Positions 37,219-48,105 of a DNA stretch of 64,000 bases are shown here, piece after piece (position 1 is the stretch's first letter; every line of letters starts with the position of its first letter). The notes below the pieces were generated by a model that was not told where the DNA came from, searched no databases, and worked only from the letters and a program-made list of their open reading frames with translations. The position numbers were made by a program, and so were the translations under genes. The stretch comes from Voacanga thouarsii (Eukaryota; Streptophyta; Magnoliopsida; Gentianales; Apocynaceae), in assembly GCA_026120185.1 (NCBI GenBank), contig JANUWF010001614.1:3273501-3337500 (forward strand), given 5' to 3'.

Positions 37219-37828
37219 TTGCCATTTCCACGCTCTTTTTCATTGTCCTACACTCATCTCAGTCGCCCTACGCCACTGTTGATTACAATTACGGCCACAC
37301 ACATATCCAAAGCCACGAGTACTAGTACGGTGCCAGTTGTTGCCATCTCCGTGAATGGGACGTTAAAAATCCCCACCACACCGAGCACCACCACAATCAC
37401 TAATGGGAAGAAAGGAAAGAGGGCTTCCACTCGAGTTCTATGAGGTCACAGAAAATTCCAATTTTGCCTCTGTCATGACCATCGCCCCGTAGGGGTTGGT
37501 TTCGATGTGGACAGTATGTTCAGTAGGAACTGCTATGGTGCCCACAACTGCAGTTCCAAGCGGTGCATTTTTCATGATTCCGCCAACGGGGGCTACTATC
37601 GGCCCCAGTGCTAGGTCTTCTAATCAACCTCAGTTGTAGGCTATTCCAGCTACGGTGACCCCATTTTTCAACGTATCGGGGAGGTCTATTTCCAATTTTG
37701 TGTTTGCAATGCAGCTTGGGCTTACGGTGAATTTTGCTGCTGGTGGTGATTGCAACAACGTTGTGGAAGTCCAATGGCAGGTGGGGTTGGTGTCCAATTG
37801 GGATTCCTCTCAGTATTCAACAGTATAA
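37219..37828 (+). pseudogene. Class I TCP transcription factor fragment (TCP9/TCP19-like)
   Basis: The first frame (37219-37443) contains STVPVVAISVNGTLKIPTT, the stretch that follows the TCP DNA-binding domain in TCP9/TCP19-type proteins. A second frame (from 37520) gives TAMVPTTAVPSGAFFMIPPT and SSNQPQL, a TAG stop at 37637 where tryptophan is expected, then AIPATVTPFFNVSGRSISNF. TCP proteins regulate growth genes in the nucleus. The basic helix-loop-helix TCP domain itself is not found, the two parts are out of frame, and at least one nonsense codon is present. It is more GC-rich than its surroundings and lies inside the CACTA element, next to VPS16 sequence, so I read it as a captured fragment. 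Confidence 0.8.
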
Positions 37829-38734
37829 GGTATATTTCTTGTCCGTGGTTTGTCTTTTAGTTTTAACGTCAATTCTGATCCTTCTCTTGAATCTTTGTTG
37901 TCTTTTGTTTTGTTTTCTCTTTTTAGTTGCTTACTCTGTAACACCCCGGATGACCTAGGGCCGCCAGGGCCGGGGATGTCGCCCTGTCCAAAGGACAACG
38001 GGTCTTTATAACTAGGTCACAAATAAAATTGCTGAAATAAATAATACTCAAACTAAAAAGAATTTATTACAACCCAAAATACTTCAAAAGTACATCCATG
38101 AAATCCCAAAAAAAAACTATAATTAAAATCATCCACACTCGTCTCCCCAAAGCAGTACATAAAATCAAAAAAAGCACATTCTCTTCCAAGGTAGCTACTC
38201 ACCCACAACAGGATCAACCTGAAATCATGATAAAAGGTGGTGAGACGGAAATCTCAGTAAATCCGTGTGTGCTTTGGGTGTTTAGTGGAACCAGTTCATG
38301 GATGCAAAGTGTGAAATCTTTATAAGAGAAACATTGACAAGCAATAAACATTAGTCAAAAGCAAGAATGGCGTTTTGGCTCTTCTAGCCATACATAAGTA
38401 ATGAAATCAACCACTCGAAAGAAAGGGATATGGGTTACCACACTTTGGGCCCCATAATCGGTCAGAATGCCTAACACATTGTGCAGACTGACAAAAGTAG
38501 GTGATCGGCCTACTGGGCAAGATACTCCTCATTCTCTATACCCAAACAACCGCCGGGTGTCCATTCCGGCAAAAACATAGTCATTTGACTGAAACAAAAT
38601 AACCTGCTAGCTCGGACCGGCACGACTCACTGGAACTGGCATCTTATCCAGGAAGGACTCACCCCTCAGAGGTGGCCACCTACTGAGAGACTCACCCTAA
38701 CCCTTCAAAGACTAGTCCTAGTAGTCCACCCTTA

Positions 38735-38746
38735 TTGAGTACTCAA
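38735..38746. promoter_or_regulatory. Conserved LTR palindrome
   Basis: TTGAGTACTCAA, perfect palindrome, 798 bp from the LTR 3' end. Confidence 0.5.
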
Positions 38747-41700
38747 CGACATTCCCCACTTGGGATAAAATGAACAAAGCATTGTTCTTCATGAAAATAA
38801 TAATTTGAGGGTTTCCAAAGCTTTGAGAGAAATTAGTTTTAGAAAGAGTTTCAAGTTTGGAAAAATCTGCTCAAAGACTTTTAAATAATTTAAGCGTTGG
38901 AATTAATGATGAATTCAACCCTCAATTGCTTTCAAATAACCGAGTGTCCTTGCATTCCACATTTGGCTTGCCATAAGGAAATCATTTCACATCAATCAAG
39001 TTTTATGCAGGAGCTTACCTGATTCTTGCTCACAACAACAAGGTCTCGGACAGATGACCTAACCCCACATGGGCAAATACAAATCTTAATCAGATTCAAG
39101 CCACAATCCACTTCCTCAATTTTAAATCAACTCAATTCACTACTACCATGATCCTAGTGTCCCAAGCTTTAAGGCAAAACAATAATTGAATAGGTTTATA
39201 AGCTAAATTTAATTTGTTATTTAAGATAATTAATGGATTAGGAAATAAATTCTAATAAGTTGAAAGTTTAAATCTTGTTAAGGAAAATTTAGAGTTTATT
39301 TGATCAAGAGCCGTAGGTGGTACTAGGTAAAATAGTGATTTAATGATAGCTTAGTTGTTAGAAAATAATTGATAGCTAAAATTAGTTAAGATTAAATTTA
39401 ATAAGTCTTTCTTGGAAAATAATAAGTAAATCCTTAAGGGTTTTGATCTAGTAAATATTTTATTAAGTATAAATCTTTTTCATAAGGGCTTTAATTAATT
39501 TTCTTTATTTTAAATAATATTTATTTATTTTATTTTCTAGAAAAATCATTATTTATTTGACTAAAATATCCTTTACATATATTATAATTCCAAATCTACC
39601 CTTCCTAGGGTTTTCAAAATTCTTTAGCAAAAATTATTAGTAAATATTTTATTCATGAAATAAAATTTGCTTAGGGACAACTAGATCATGATCAAGATTC
39701 CATGGTCAACCATAATCAATAACATACTCAATCCTTCAATTCATCAAATCATCCAAGTCTTGCACATAGGCATATATCTAAATGTATTATTACATGATTT
39801 AACATCTACTAGCATAAACATGATCATGGCTTCAAAATCTAATCATGCATATAAATCATATTCACCCATGGTGACATAATCTCTAGCATGCTTCTTCACA
39901 AATACTACCTATGACATGCATCAAATCTCAACTCATCATTAAATCCACCAATATAATCCTTCCATGCATAAATCCCATCTCCTTCACAATCATACATATA
40001 CTCATGCTTCAATCAACAACATCACATACACAAACCCATCGTCATTCATCAACCTAGAGACATGATTCTAAATTTTAAAAAGAGGATTGAAGGTACTTAC
40101 TTGATTGATGAATGACTTGAAGGAGTTTAGAGAAGATCTCAACTCCTAGATGGCTAATCTTGTTCAAGAAAGGTGGCGAAAGCATGGCCATGGACAAAGA
40201 GACCATTCAACCAAGAGAGAGAATTTCGGTCCATGAGAGAGAGAGAGAAGTCATTAGTGTGATTATTCATATAGGTTTTCATTAGAGATCAAGTTTGAAG
40301 AGGATGAAGTTGTTAGAATAAGTTTACCTTGAAGATGTTCTTGTTCTTCACAGAAATTTCTGCTTTTTGATCCAAAGTAGCAAGATGATTTGTGGAGTTT
40401 GATGTTAATAAGGGTGTTGATGGATGCACAGCAATGAGTAGACTAAATCTGGATATTTTCGTGAGGGTTTGAGGTGGTTTGGAGGGGTATTAGGTGTGGA
40501 GAAGGAGTAGGTGTTCTTGGTGTAGTGTGTGTGTGTGTTCTTGTTGCTTGAAGAAAATCGAGAGAGAGAGAAGAAGAAGCTGCCAATTTTCTGAGGAATT
40601 GGGGCTGCCGAAATTATGTAGGGTTTAGGGAGTGATTTCTCTGATTTGGAAGGGAAAGGAAAGGTTAGTTGTTACAATCCTTGAAGAATATTTTTAGGAA
40701 GAGAATTTGGAAACTAGATATTCTAAGAATATCTTGATTTTTCTGGACAGCTTTGAAGTCTCCTATGGCCGACTGGATTGTGCAGCTTTTCTGGGGAATT
40801 AAAGCTGGTTAAAGGAGGCTTGTGATGGCTGAAACTAAAGTGCACAATGGTGGAGAAGATGTCTGATCAATTGAGCAAAATTTTATGGAAAGTTGTTAAA
40901 CAAGATGGCTGAAATTTTGGAAAGTAATCAAGCTAAATTGCAGGGATTTGGTTGAGGGATTTTCGGTCAGCCATGGAGGGAATTTCGTGCAGAAGCTTCA
41001 GGGAACAATGGATCTCTGTTAATGGAGGTTTAAGGGAGGTTTTGACAGAAGTAGGTTGGGATTTTTGGTTGGAACAAAATAGGAAACAAGCTGGACAAAA
41101 ATTCTGCATAGAAATTTCGCTGTACAGGATTTTCTGGCAGAATTTTCATCTGCCATTTCCAGTAGATTTGCAGCGAGTTTTGAAGGGGATTTCAGGGGTA
41201 TTCAAGGCTGGTTTCCAGCCTTCTTTATGGAGGAAAAACATGGCTAAGGTGCTGCACAAAATCTGGGAGAAAACAGCTTGGTTTGGAGCTCTCAAAGATG
41301 ATTTTCGTACAGGAATTTTTCCTGCTTTGCTCCAGCTTGTGCAGTCCGAATTTGGGCAAAAACTTTCAGGTTTCAAACTGATCCTAAAGACCATTTTTCT
41401 GGTAGCATTTGGGAGGGAATGTGAGCTAGAATTTTCGACCTTTTGAAGGTACAACAAGCTGGAAAATTTCAGCTCATTCCATGAAGATAGATGAACTAAG
41501 ATAGAGGAAAAATTTTAGCAAGCTTTCAAGAGGGATTTTCCTCATGAATTTTCCCACAATTCATTTACATTTTCCAAACCATGAGAAGCCTTTTACTAGG
41601 ATATTTTGATCCTAAAAGACCTTAGTCCTCTACTGAATTTTCTGGAAAGGAAAAGGATAGAACACCTTGATCGAACTAGGAGTTGGAAATTAAGAAAAAC

Positions 41701-41875
41701 TAAAGTCCAAGGGAGAATGAATTCCCTTTAGGCATTTCGCGAAGAACAAAAGAGTGAAGTGAGAATTCTCCTAACATGTCTCTCCTAGGACATCATCACC
41801 ACATTGATCTAGGCCCTCATGGCCGAAACCATCATTTTCCAAGCAAAATAAAATTACTCAAGCTAAAGCTTCTAT

Positions 41876-41940
41876 GATGGACTTTGAACCTTAGACCTCA
41901 ATAATTTATTCCAAAGCTCTAACCACTAAACCACAACAAC
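41876..41940 (-). other. tRNA-like segment in gypsy LTR (copy 4)
   Basis: The minus strand reads GTTGTTGTGGTTTAGTGG and later AAGGTTCAAAGTCC. It starts 246 bp inside the LTR. Confidence 0.55.
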
Positions 41941-43356
41941 TCTTGTTGATACTTTCACTAGAAAAATTATTTTCTATTCAATCCACAAGCTATCTCCCTA
42001 TTTTCACCTCGAGCAAAAATTACCATTTTGCCCCTCTCACATATCACTCACCTACACAACTTCAAAACAATAAACTCACATCCAAAGCATATAAAAATCA
42101 TATGAAAGCATATTTAAACATGAAATAAAGCATGATATGCATCCCAACCCCCTTACTCTAAGGTTGGTCTTGACTGGGGTTTCACATACTCCACCTCTTC
42201 TGATTGGACGTTTGATTAATGCTGACTAGCACCTTCTCGATTTGTGTATATCAGAGTATCTTGGGATGAACCAAGTGAGTTGTTCTTGAAAACTTGATTT
42301 AGTGGTTAAATTATGGGCCAAAAAGGGTAAAATTCTATTTCAAACTTGAATGATGCCTTCATTATCACATTTACCAATTTGCCAAATAGAAGTCCTCTTA
42401 GAGTGTTGGAAGTAATCTACTTCTTAATGTATCATACAAGTGATATTTTTTGTGATTCTATTAACTTTTGAGTTACTTAAGTGATTGTTCTGCTATCTTC
42501 ATCACTTAATCCTTTTGATCTTGTCTACATTCTTATTTGTAATTTTATTCTATAGAATTTTTTGTTTAATAGGGTCATACCATTAGCTTTATTGTCTCAC
42601 TTCTTTTTTCATTTCCTTATTGCTATTCCAAGCACTCAGGTGCTATGATCTTTCTCCGTTGTCCTTCACATTTTGTAATTAGTAAATGAAGTTTCTTAGT
42701 AGCTCTATTAAACATGGTATCATTTGGTGAAATAAACAAAAGATGGTAACATGATATCTGCCACTTATGTAGGAAAGAGCATAGTCATATTTTGTTATAT
42801 TACACATTGCTTCATTGTTGTCATTTACCTACTTATATAACTTCTTTTCAAGTTCTCTTATTTTATTCATTTGGCCTATGCGTAGGAAGTTGTGATTATG
42901 CACTGGGCATGTACCAAGATAACAACATCCTTAGCAATTCCTGATGCCAATCTCCTAGAAATATTGTTGGATAAGGTTTGTGTTCCTTGCATGAATGGGT
43001 TGATACATTTACTAGTGTCGTTTTGAGCTCATTTTTGTGGAAAGATAGCATCTAAAATAAATACTTCTTGGTTTTAGTTGAAGTTGTGCAAAGGTATATC
43101 TTATGCTGCAGTTGTTGCTCATGATAATAAGAATGGCCGCAAAAAGTTGGCTGCCATGCTTGTTGATCATTAACCTCACTCATCCAAGTAGTTGTCTTTT
43201 TCCTCCCCCTCGGTTCATTTCCACTATCAAACTATAGTAAATGTGTCTTTTTTATTTCTACTATTATTCTCCCCTTTTTCCCCTAGTTAGTAATAAAACA
43301 AATTAGATTCTTATTGCTTTTTATTTCTACTAGTGAACTTTTCCCCCTTTTTTCAG

Positions 43357-44187
43357 GTTATAGTAGAGAACTTATTAGAAGAAGAAATAGCAGGACTAAA
43401 AGAAATGTTCAAGATGATAGACATTGGTAATAGTGGGCAAATCACTTTTGAAAAGCTCAAAGATGGATTAAAACGAGTTGGTGCCAATCTTAACGAGTTT
43501 GAGATCTATGATCTAATGCAAGCGGTGAGTGTTTGACCAAATGTACACGTCATTTTTGTTCCTGTGTATTGGTATAAATTTCCTACTAGATGCTAGCTGA
43601 AATTGATAAATATCATGAAAATAGAGCTTCTTTCTCTAAATCTTAGGAGTACTAGTATTTTCGTGATAGATTATTGATTTCCAGGGAAGTTGGTCTCTAT
43701 ATATGCTCAAACCTATTAGTGATTTGCTTCATTTTCTAAAATTTCAGGCAGATGTTGATAATAGCGGAACAATTGATTATGGGGATTTTATAGCTGCAAC
43801 ACTACACCTTAACAAAATAGAGAAAATGGATCACTCTTTTGCTGTTTTCTCCTATTTCGATAAGGATGGAAACGGGTATATCACTGCACATGAACTTCAA
43901 CAAGCCTATAAGGAGTTTGGTATCGAGGACACCAACCTAGAAGAAATGATAAGAGATGTTGATGAGGACAGCATAAGTTTCAAGAATTATTTATACTGCC
44001 TTTTATGGTGCTACTTTGGTGCAAAAGAAGAGTCCTTGATATTTATTTCTGATTTGTAGGATGGACATATCGATATAACGAGTTTGTAGCCATGATGTAA
44101 AGAGGAATTCCAGTTGTTGTTGGTGGTGGAAAGAAGGACCTAGAAAAGAGCTTCAACATTAATTTCAGGAAAGCACTAAAACTTTAG
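43357..44187 (+). pseudogene. CDPK C-terminal (EF-hand) fragment
   Basis: Exon 1 (43357-43524) gives [20 protein letters not shown] and YDLMQA, the junction and first EF hand, whose loop has G in place of the usual third-position acidic residue. Exon 2 (43748-43972) carries EF hand 2 ([13 protein letters not shown]), EF hand 3 ([13 protein letters not shown]) and the start of EF hand 4. The expected donor reads ATAAGT, not GTAAGT. Exon 3 (44060-44187) completes EF hand 4 (DGHID), then has a one-base loss near 44072, and ends LEKSFNINFRKALKL. CDPKs are calcium-activated serine/threonine kinases. The kinase domain is absent, so this is a captured 3' gene fragment in the CACTA element. Confidence 0.9.
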
Positions 44188-44523
44188 AATAGATTTGTCT
44201 GTAGTGAGGCATTTGATGCTTTTCTTTTTCTTGGTTATTTTTGAATTTTTGAAATGGAATCAATCATTATGTCAATTTGTTAGGAGGGTACAAGGAAAAA
44301 TCCTAGTGCTAACCAAGCAGCAATCTTGATGGTTCAGCCTGCATTTTGATGTTTCCAGCTTTTTACTTGTCTTCGCCACTGGTTCTACTATTGTTGTATG
44401 CTACAGGAAAGCCACAAAAATAGTAGACTTCATCTTTTGGCAATATTCTTGCTACTTTTATTTCTCTAGAATTTGAATTTTATGAAGGTCTTTATGTTCT
44501 TAGATTATAATGGATGATCATCA
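44188..44523 (+). other. Sequence after CDPK fragment, up to copia insertion
   Basis: Probably CDPK 3' untranslated sequence followed by the start of another captured segment. A possible acceptor (TTCTTAG) near 44492-44503 leads into ATGGATGATC, which continues after the copia element at 53425. Confidence 0.4.
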
Positions 44524-46560
44524 TGAGGGAACCGAAAACAAAGAGCATGTGCAGTCACGGGAAAAGAATTTAGAGAAAAATAAAACCAAGCCTTAGAGGC
44601 CACACGGAAGCGTGAAGATTATACCTTTGCGCTCCTTAACCCTTCTAGGTTGAGTAGGAGCGGATTGAACGACTGGAATCGCCTCGCTTTGTCCACTTGA
44701 AGAAGCTTCCGGTTGAACACCCGCTAGCCTTCTACTTCACCTTGTTTGCATCAACGCTAAGCTTTCCAGCTCTCGGAATACTCCTCAGCCTAACCTCTAG
44801 TCGGTGAACACTATGGTGAAGAGGAACGGTCTCAATTCTCCTTGGTCCACTTGCTATTGGTTAGCAAAGAACAAGGAGTAAACCCAGAGGAAGGAGAGAG
44901 ACGTTGAGAGAGAGAGACTCACGTGAGGCTCTGATAAGCTTAGGAGGATTAGGGTTTTCTTCTACCAGAGATTAGTTTATTGGTTAAGCCAAAACTAGGT
45001 CTCTCATTATCTGATAAACATATCCCCGAGATTTCATATTTCAAAACACCCGGATGTTATCTTGAGAATCTGTTTCGCCTAACCCTAAACTTTTGTTAGC
45101 CGTATCTGGAAAAAACCCTAAGGTCCAAGCTATTGGGCCGGAAAAATATTTATTATTTTCCTTGGACCCAAAAGGCCCAAAATAATAAACAATAATTATT
45201 TATTTCTTGGGCTTATATAAATAACTCAATAAATAATTAATGAGCCCAAATGAACTAAAATAATTAATCTTTAATTATTTATTTCATGGGCCTATATAAA
45301 TAACCCAATAAATAATTAAATATTAATTATTTTCCCTAGTTTAAGCCTAGGTTAATTTCCTAATTATTCATACTGGACCTAGGCCCTGAATAATTAATTA
45401 ACCAATTAAACTAGATAATTAATTTCTCCCAACTCCTATTTTAATTAATTTATTTATTTTATTACAGTCCAATAATAAATTAGACTTCCTGAATAAAATT
45501 AAATAAAATCAAATAAAATAAAATCCTCTTCAACTGAGACCAATTCCTCAACCCAAAATTAGTTAGGACTTACAGGCTATTTCGAGGACCAAAAAGACAC
45601 ATCGCCTTGGCTGCTAAAATGACCAAAATACCTCTGCTATATAATTAGCTGTATTTTGCATTTTAAATATCTCCTAATATCACCATAAGGAAATATTGAC
45701 CCTAAGGACAATGCTGCATTAGCAAAGTCTCCGACCTACAGGTGAAATGACTAAAATACCCCTCTACACATCGCCGTACATTTAGAGAGGAAGAAGTGTA
45801 CTAACACCCCTCTAAATGAAATCTACCATCCTTAGGCTTCTAGTCCAATGATTCACGACTTCTTGGAGTGTTTCTGCTTTCCAAGGAAGCTACCCTGAAG
45901 CAAACATCCAAGTTAAGTTTCCCAGGGCCCTGGACATTTTAGACCATTTGGACAATCACAAGGGGCGATATAATGCAGAAACTATCTTGTACAAGTCTGT
46001 CTTAACTAACTAGTCACACATACCCAACATGCAAGTATATTGGCCCTACGATAGAACCTCAACTATAGCAAATCAAAGTATATGCTTCCAACTTCGCCAG
46101 ACCACCAACCCATACTCAAGTCGTAGAGTATTAGTCCACGCTATAGCGGTAGTAGTCTAGGTTTCTACCATATAGTACTTTGAGAAACCACTACTACAGG
46201 TCCTATTCTACGTATTCGAAATACGCTTATGTCATGAAGTGAGTGGACTACCCACTGGCTAAAGGTAAGCCATTCCCCATTTGGAATTCATAACATAATA
46301 ACCTAAACATAATGAGATTCCCAGTCTCATCAATAGGTTAAGAACAAAAGTTTGTGTGTTAAATAACCCGTGATCCATACCTTACTATGAAAGACCACCA
46401 TTCACATGGATCACTTATTTAAACACAATGAGTCTGTTCCAAATGAAAATCATGCACAAACAAAAAGTAAATTCACAAGCAATTTCTGAAAATAAATTCT
46501 TTTATTAAAATATTCAATTTTACATCAGAAACCTAGTCTAAGAGGGCATACAATCCAACA
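44524..46560 (-). repeat. 3' LTR of copia element 2
   Basis: 2037 bp. The start TGTTGGATTGTATGCCCTCT is at 46560 and the end is at 44524. It is collinear with the 5' LTR over its full length. Confidence 0.95.
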
Positions 46561-46571
46561 ATCTCCCACTT
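46561..46571 (-). promoter_or_regulatory. Polypurine tract of copia element 2
   Basis: The minus strand reads AAGTGGGAGAT directly before the 3' LTR. Confidence 0.8.
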
Positions 46572-46576
46572 GCACT

Positions 46577-47146
46577 CTAAGACTGGGTAAGTTCATAGGC
46601 GCCCACCCCTATGGCGTCTAAGTGTCTCTTAAAGACTCCCTCAGCCAAAGGCTTGGTGAATGGATATACTAGATTATTTTCTGAGACAATATGCTCCACC
46701 ACGACTTCCCGTCTCTGGATGAAATCCCGGATTAAGTGGTACTTCCTCTCGATATGTTTCCCCTTCTTGTGGTTCCGAGATTCCTTAGATTGCGATACTG
46801 CTCTAGTGTTGTCGCAATACATCACAATCGTCCTGTCCATATGTGGTACGACTCCAAGTTCTGAAAGAAACTTCCGGAGCCAAACTGCTTCCTTGGAGGC
46901 CTCCGAAGCAGCCACATACTCAGCTTCCATGGTTGAGTCAGCAATACAAGACTGCTTAATACTCCTCCATGAAATTGCTCCTCCAGACAAGGTGAAGACA
47001 TATCCACTAGTGGATTTTCTCTCATCCTTATCCGCCTGGAAGTCTGAGTCTGTGTAACCTGTAGGAACCAAATCATCAGCTCTGTAAACTAGCATATAAT
47101 CTCTCATTCCCTTGAGGTACTTGAGAATATGCTTACAGCTTGCCAA
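46577..47146 (-). CDS. Copia element 2 RNase H segment
   Basis: The 189-residue open frame covers the end of pol. ASCKHILKYLKGMRDYML joins RT to RNase H. GYTDSDFQADKDERKSTSGY, STMEAEYVAASEASKEAVWL, YCDNTRAVSQSKE and HIERKYHLIRDFIQ are the standard copia RNase H blocks, with the acidic residues D, E and D in place. This domain removes the RNA strand during cDNA synthesis. The frame closes just before the polypurine tract. It is out of frame with the RT segment upstream, so it is an intact stretch of a broken polyprotein. An antisense frame at 46611-47057 is its shadow. Confidence 0.9.
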   Translation of the reverse strand: MASCKHILKYLKGMRDYMLVYRADDLVPTGYTDSDFQADKDERKSTSGYVFTLSGGAISWRSIKQSCIADSTMEAEYVAASEASKEAVWLRKFLSELGVVPHMDRTIVMYCDNTRAVSQSKESRNHKKGKHIERKYHLIRDFIQRREVVVEHIVSENNLVYPFTKPLAEGVFKRHLDAIGVGAYELTQS

Positions 47147-48105
47147 TGAACCTCACCTTGGTTTGACTGATATCTGCTAACTAAGCCCACGACAAAGCAG
47201 ATATCTTGCTTAGTACACAGCATGGCGTACATGAGACTTCCCACAGCCGAAGCGTAGGGAATCCTACTCATTCTGTCCTTTTCTTCTTGAGACTTAGGAC
47301 AGTCCTTCGAAGAAAATGACAACCCATGTCTGCAAGGGATTAGAGCTCTCTTGCATGAGTCCATGCTGTACTTGGCCAACATCTTGTCAATATATGTCGC
47401 TTGGGATAACCCTAACATTCTCTGCTTCCTATTTCTAAGAAGCCTAATCCCGAGAATGTAGCTGGCTTCTCCCAAGTCCTTCATACTGAATTGACTAGAC
47501 AGCCAAACCTTTGTAGATGACAATGTCCCTACATCATTTCCAATGAGTAGAATGTTATCTACATACAGGACAAGAAAAACCACATTAATGCCTTCAAGTT
47601 TCCTGTACACGCATAGTTCATCTTCGTTTTAAATAAAATCATAAGACTTTACAGTCTTATCAAAACGAATGTTCCATGCTCTTGATGCCTGCTTAAGTCC
47701 ATAAATGGACTTCTTAAGCTTGCAAACCATATGTTCCTAGCCTTCAGCAATGAAGCCTTCCGGTTGGGACATATAGATGTCTTCGCTAAGATGGCCATTT
47801 AAAAATGCCGTCTTGACATCCATTTGCCATATCTCATAGTCATAGTGATATGCGATGGCAAGGAGGATGCGGATGGATTTAAGCATGGCTACCGGGGAAA
47901 AGGTTTCCTCATAGTCGATACCTTCTTTCTGAGTATACCCTTTCGCCACAAGCCTAGTTTTGAAGGTTTCCACCTTCCTATCCGCTCCTCTCTTCCTCTT
48001 GTATACCTACTTGCACCCAATGGGTTTTATCCCTTCAGGTGAAGCTACAAGATCCCAAACCTGATTGAGGTACATAGACTCAATCTCGGCTTTCATTGCT
48101 TCATG
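47104..48105 (-). pseudogene. Copia element 2 reverse transcriptase, broken
   Basis: Pieces at 47737-47973 ([41 protein letters not shown]) and 47104-47610 (LVLYVDNILLIGND, QFSMKDLGEASYILGI) are joined by KLKKSIYGLKQASRAWN. The catalytic YVDD box reads YVDN, so the second aspartate is lost. Two stops replace tryptophan (TGG to TAG, at the integrase-RT border and in the GCKW motif near 48008), and others replace likely glutamines near 47630 and 47735. A frame change near 47110-47140 separates it from RNase H. Confidence 0.9.

Larger units (their letters stand above)
37937..42186 (-). mobile_element. Gypsy solo LTR in VPS16 exon, TSD TACTC
   Basis: The 4250-bp LTR runs on the minus strand from TGTGAAACCCCAGTC (42186) to CCGGGGTGTTACA (37937). 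TACTC lies at 37932-37936 and again at 42187-42191. Removing the LTR and one TACTC restores an open VPS16 exon. It belongs to the same family as the LTRs at 28475-37096 and 29527-33889. The 164-residue frame at 40952-41446 is LTR sequence that is also present, broken, in the sister copies, and has no recognised domain. Confidence 0.95.
37927..43190 (+). pseudogene. VPS16 fragment (three exons), split by a solo LTR
   Basis: Exon 1 is 37927-37936 joined to 42192-42274 (LLIGRLINAD, TAG stop at 42227, HLLDLCISEYLGMNQ, then a GTGAG donor). Exon 2 is 42886-42975 (EVVIMHWACTKITTSLAIPD ... NLLEILLDK) with AG and GT borders. Exon 3 begins 43078 (LKLCKGISYAAVVAHDNKNG ... KLAAMLVDH), with a TAA at 43171 and a TAG at 43186 where the family has glutamate and glutamine. 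VPS16 is a core subunit of the HOPS/CORVET vacuolar tethering complexes and is normally over 800 residues; only about 95 residues are here. The exon borders and introns remain, so the piece came from genomic DNA, not mRNA. A 4.25-kb LTR lies within exon 1. Confidence 0.85.

Noticed and set aside
40952..41446. 164-residue open frame as a new gene
   Set aside because: It lies inside a solo LTR, and the homologous stretches in the sister LTRs (about 30300-30700 and 36000-36300) are not open.
43357..44187. Intact calcium-dependent protein kinase gene
   Set aside because: The kinase domain is missing, a donor site is changed and exon 3 has a frameshift.
46611..47057. 148-residue plus-strand frame
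   Set aside because: Antisense shadow of the copia RNase H segment, whose conserved motifs lie on the minus strand.
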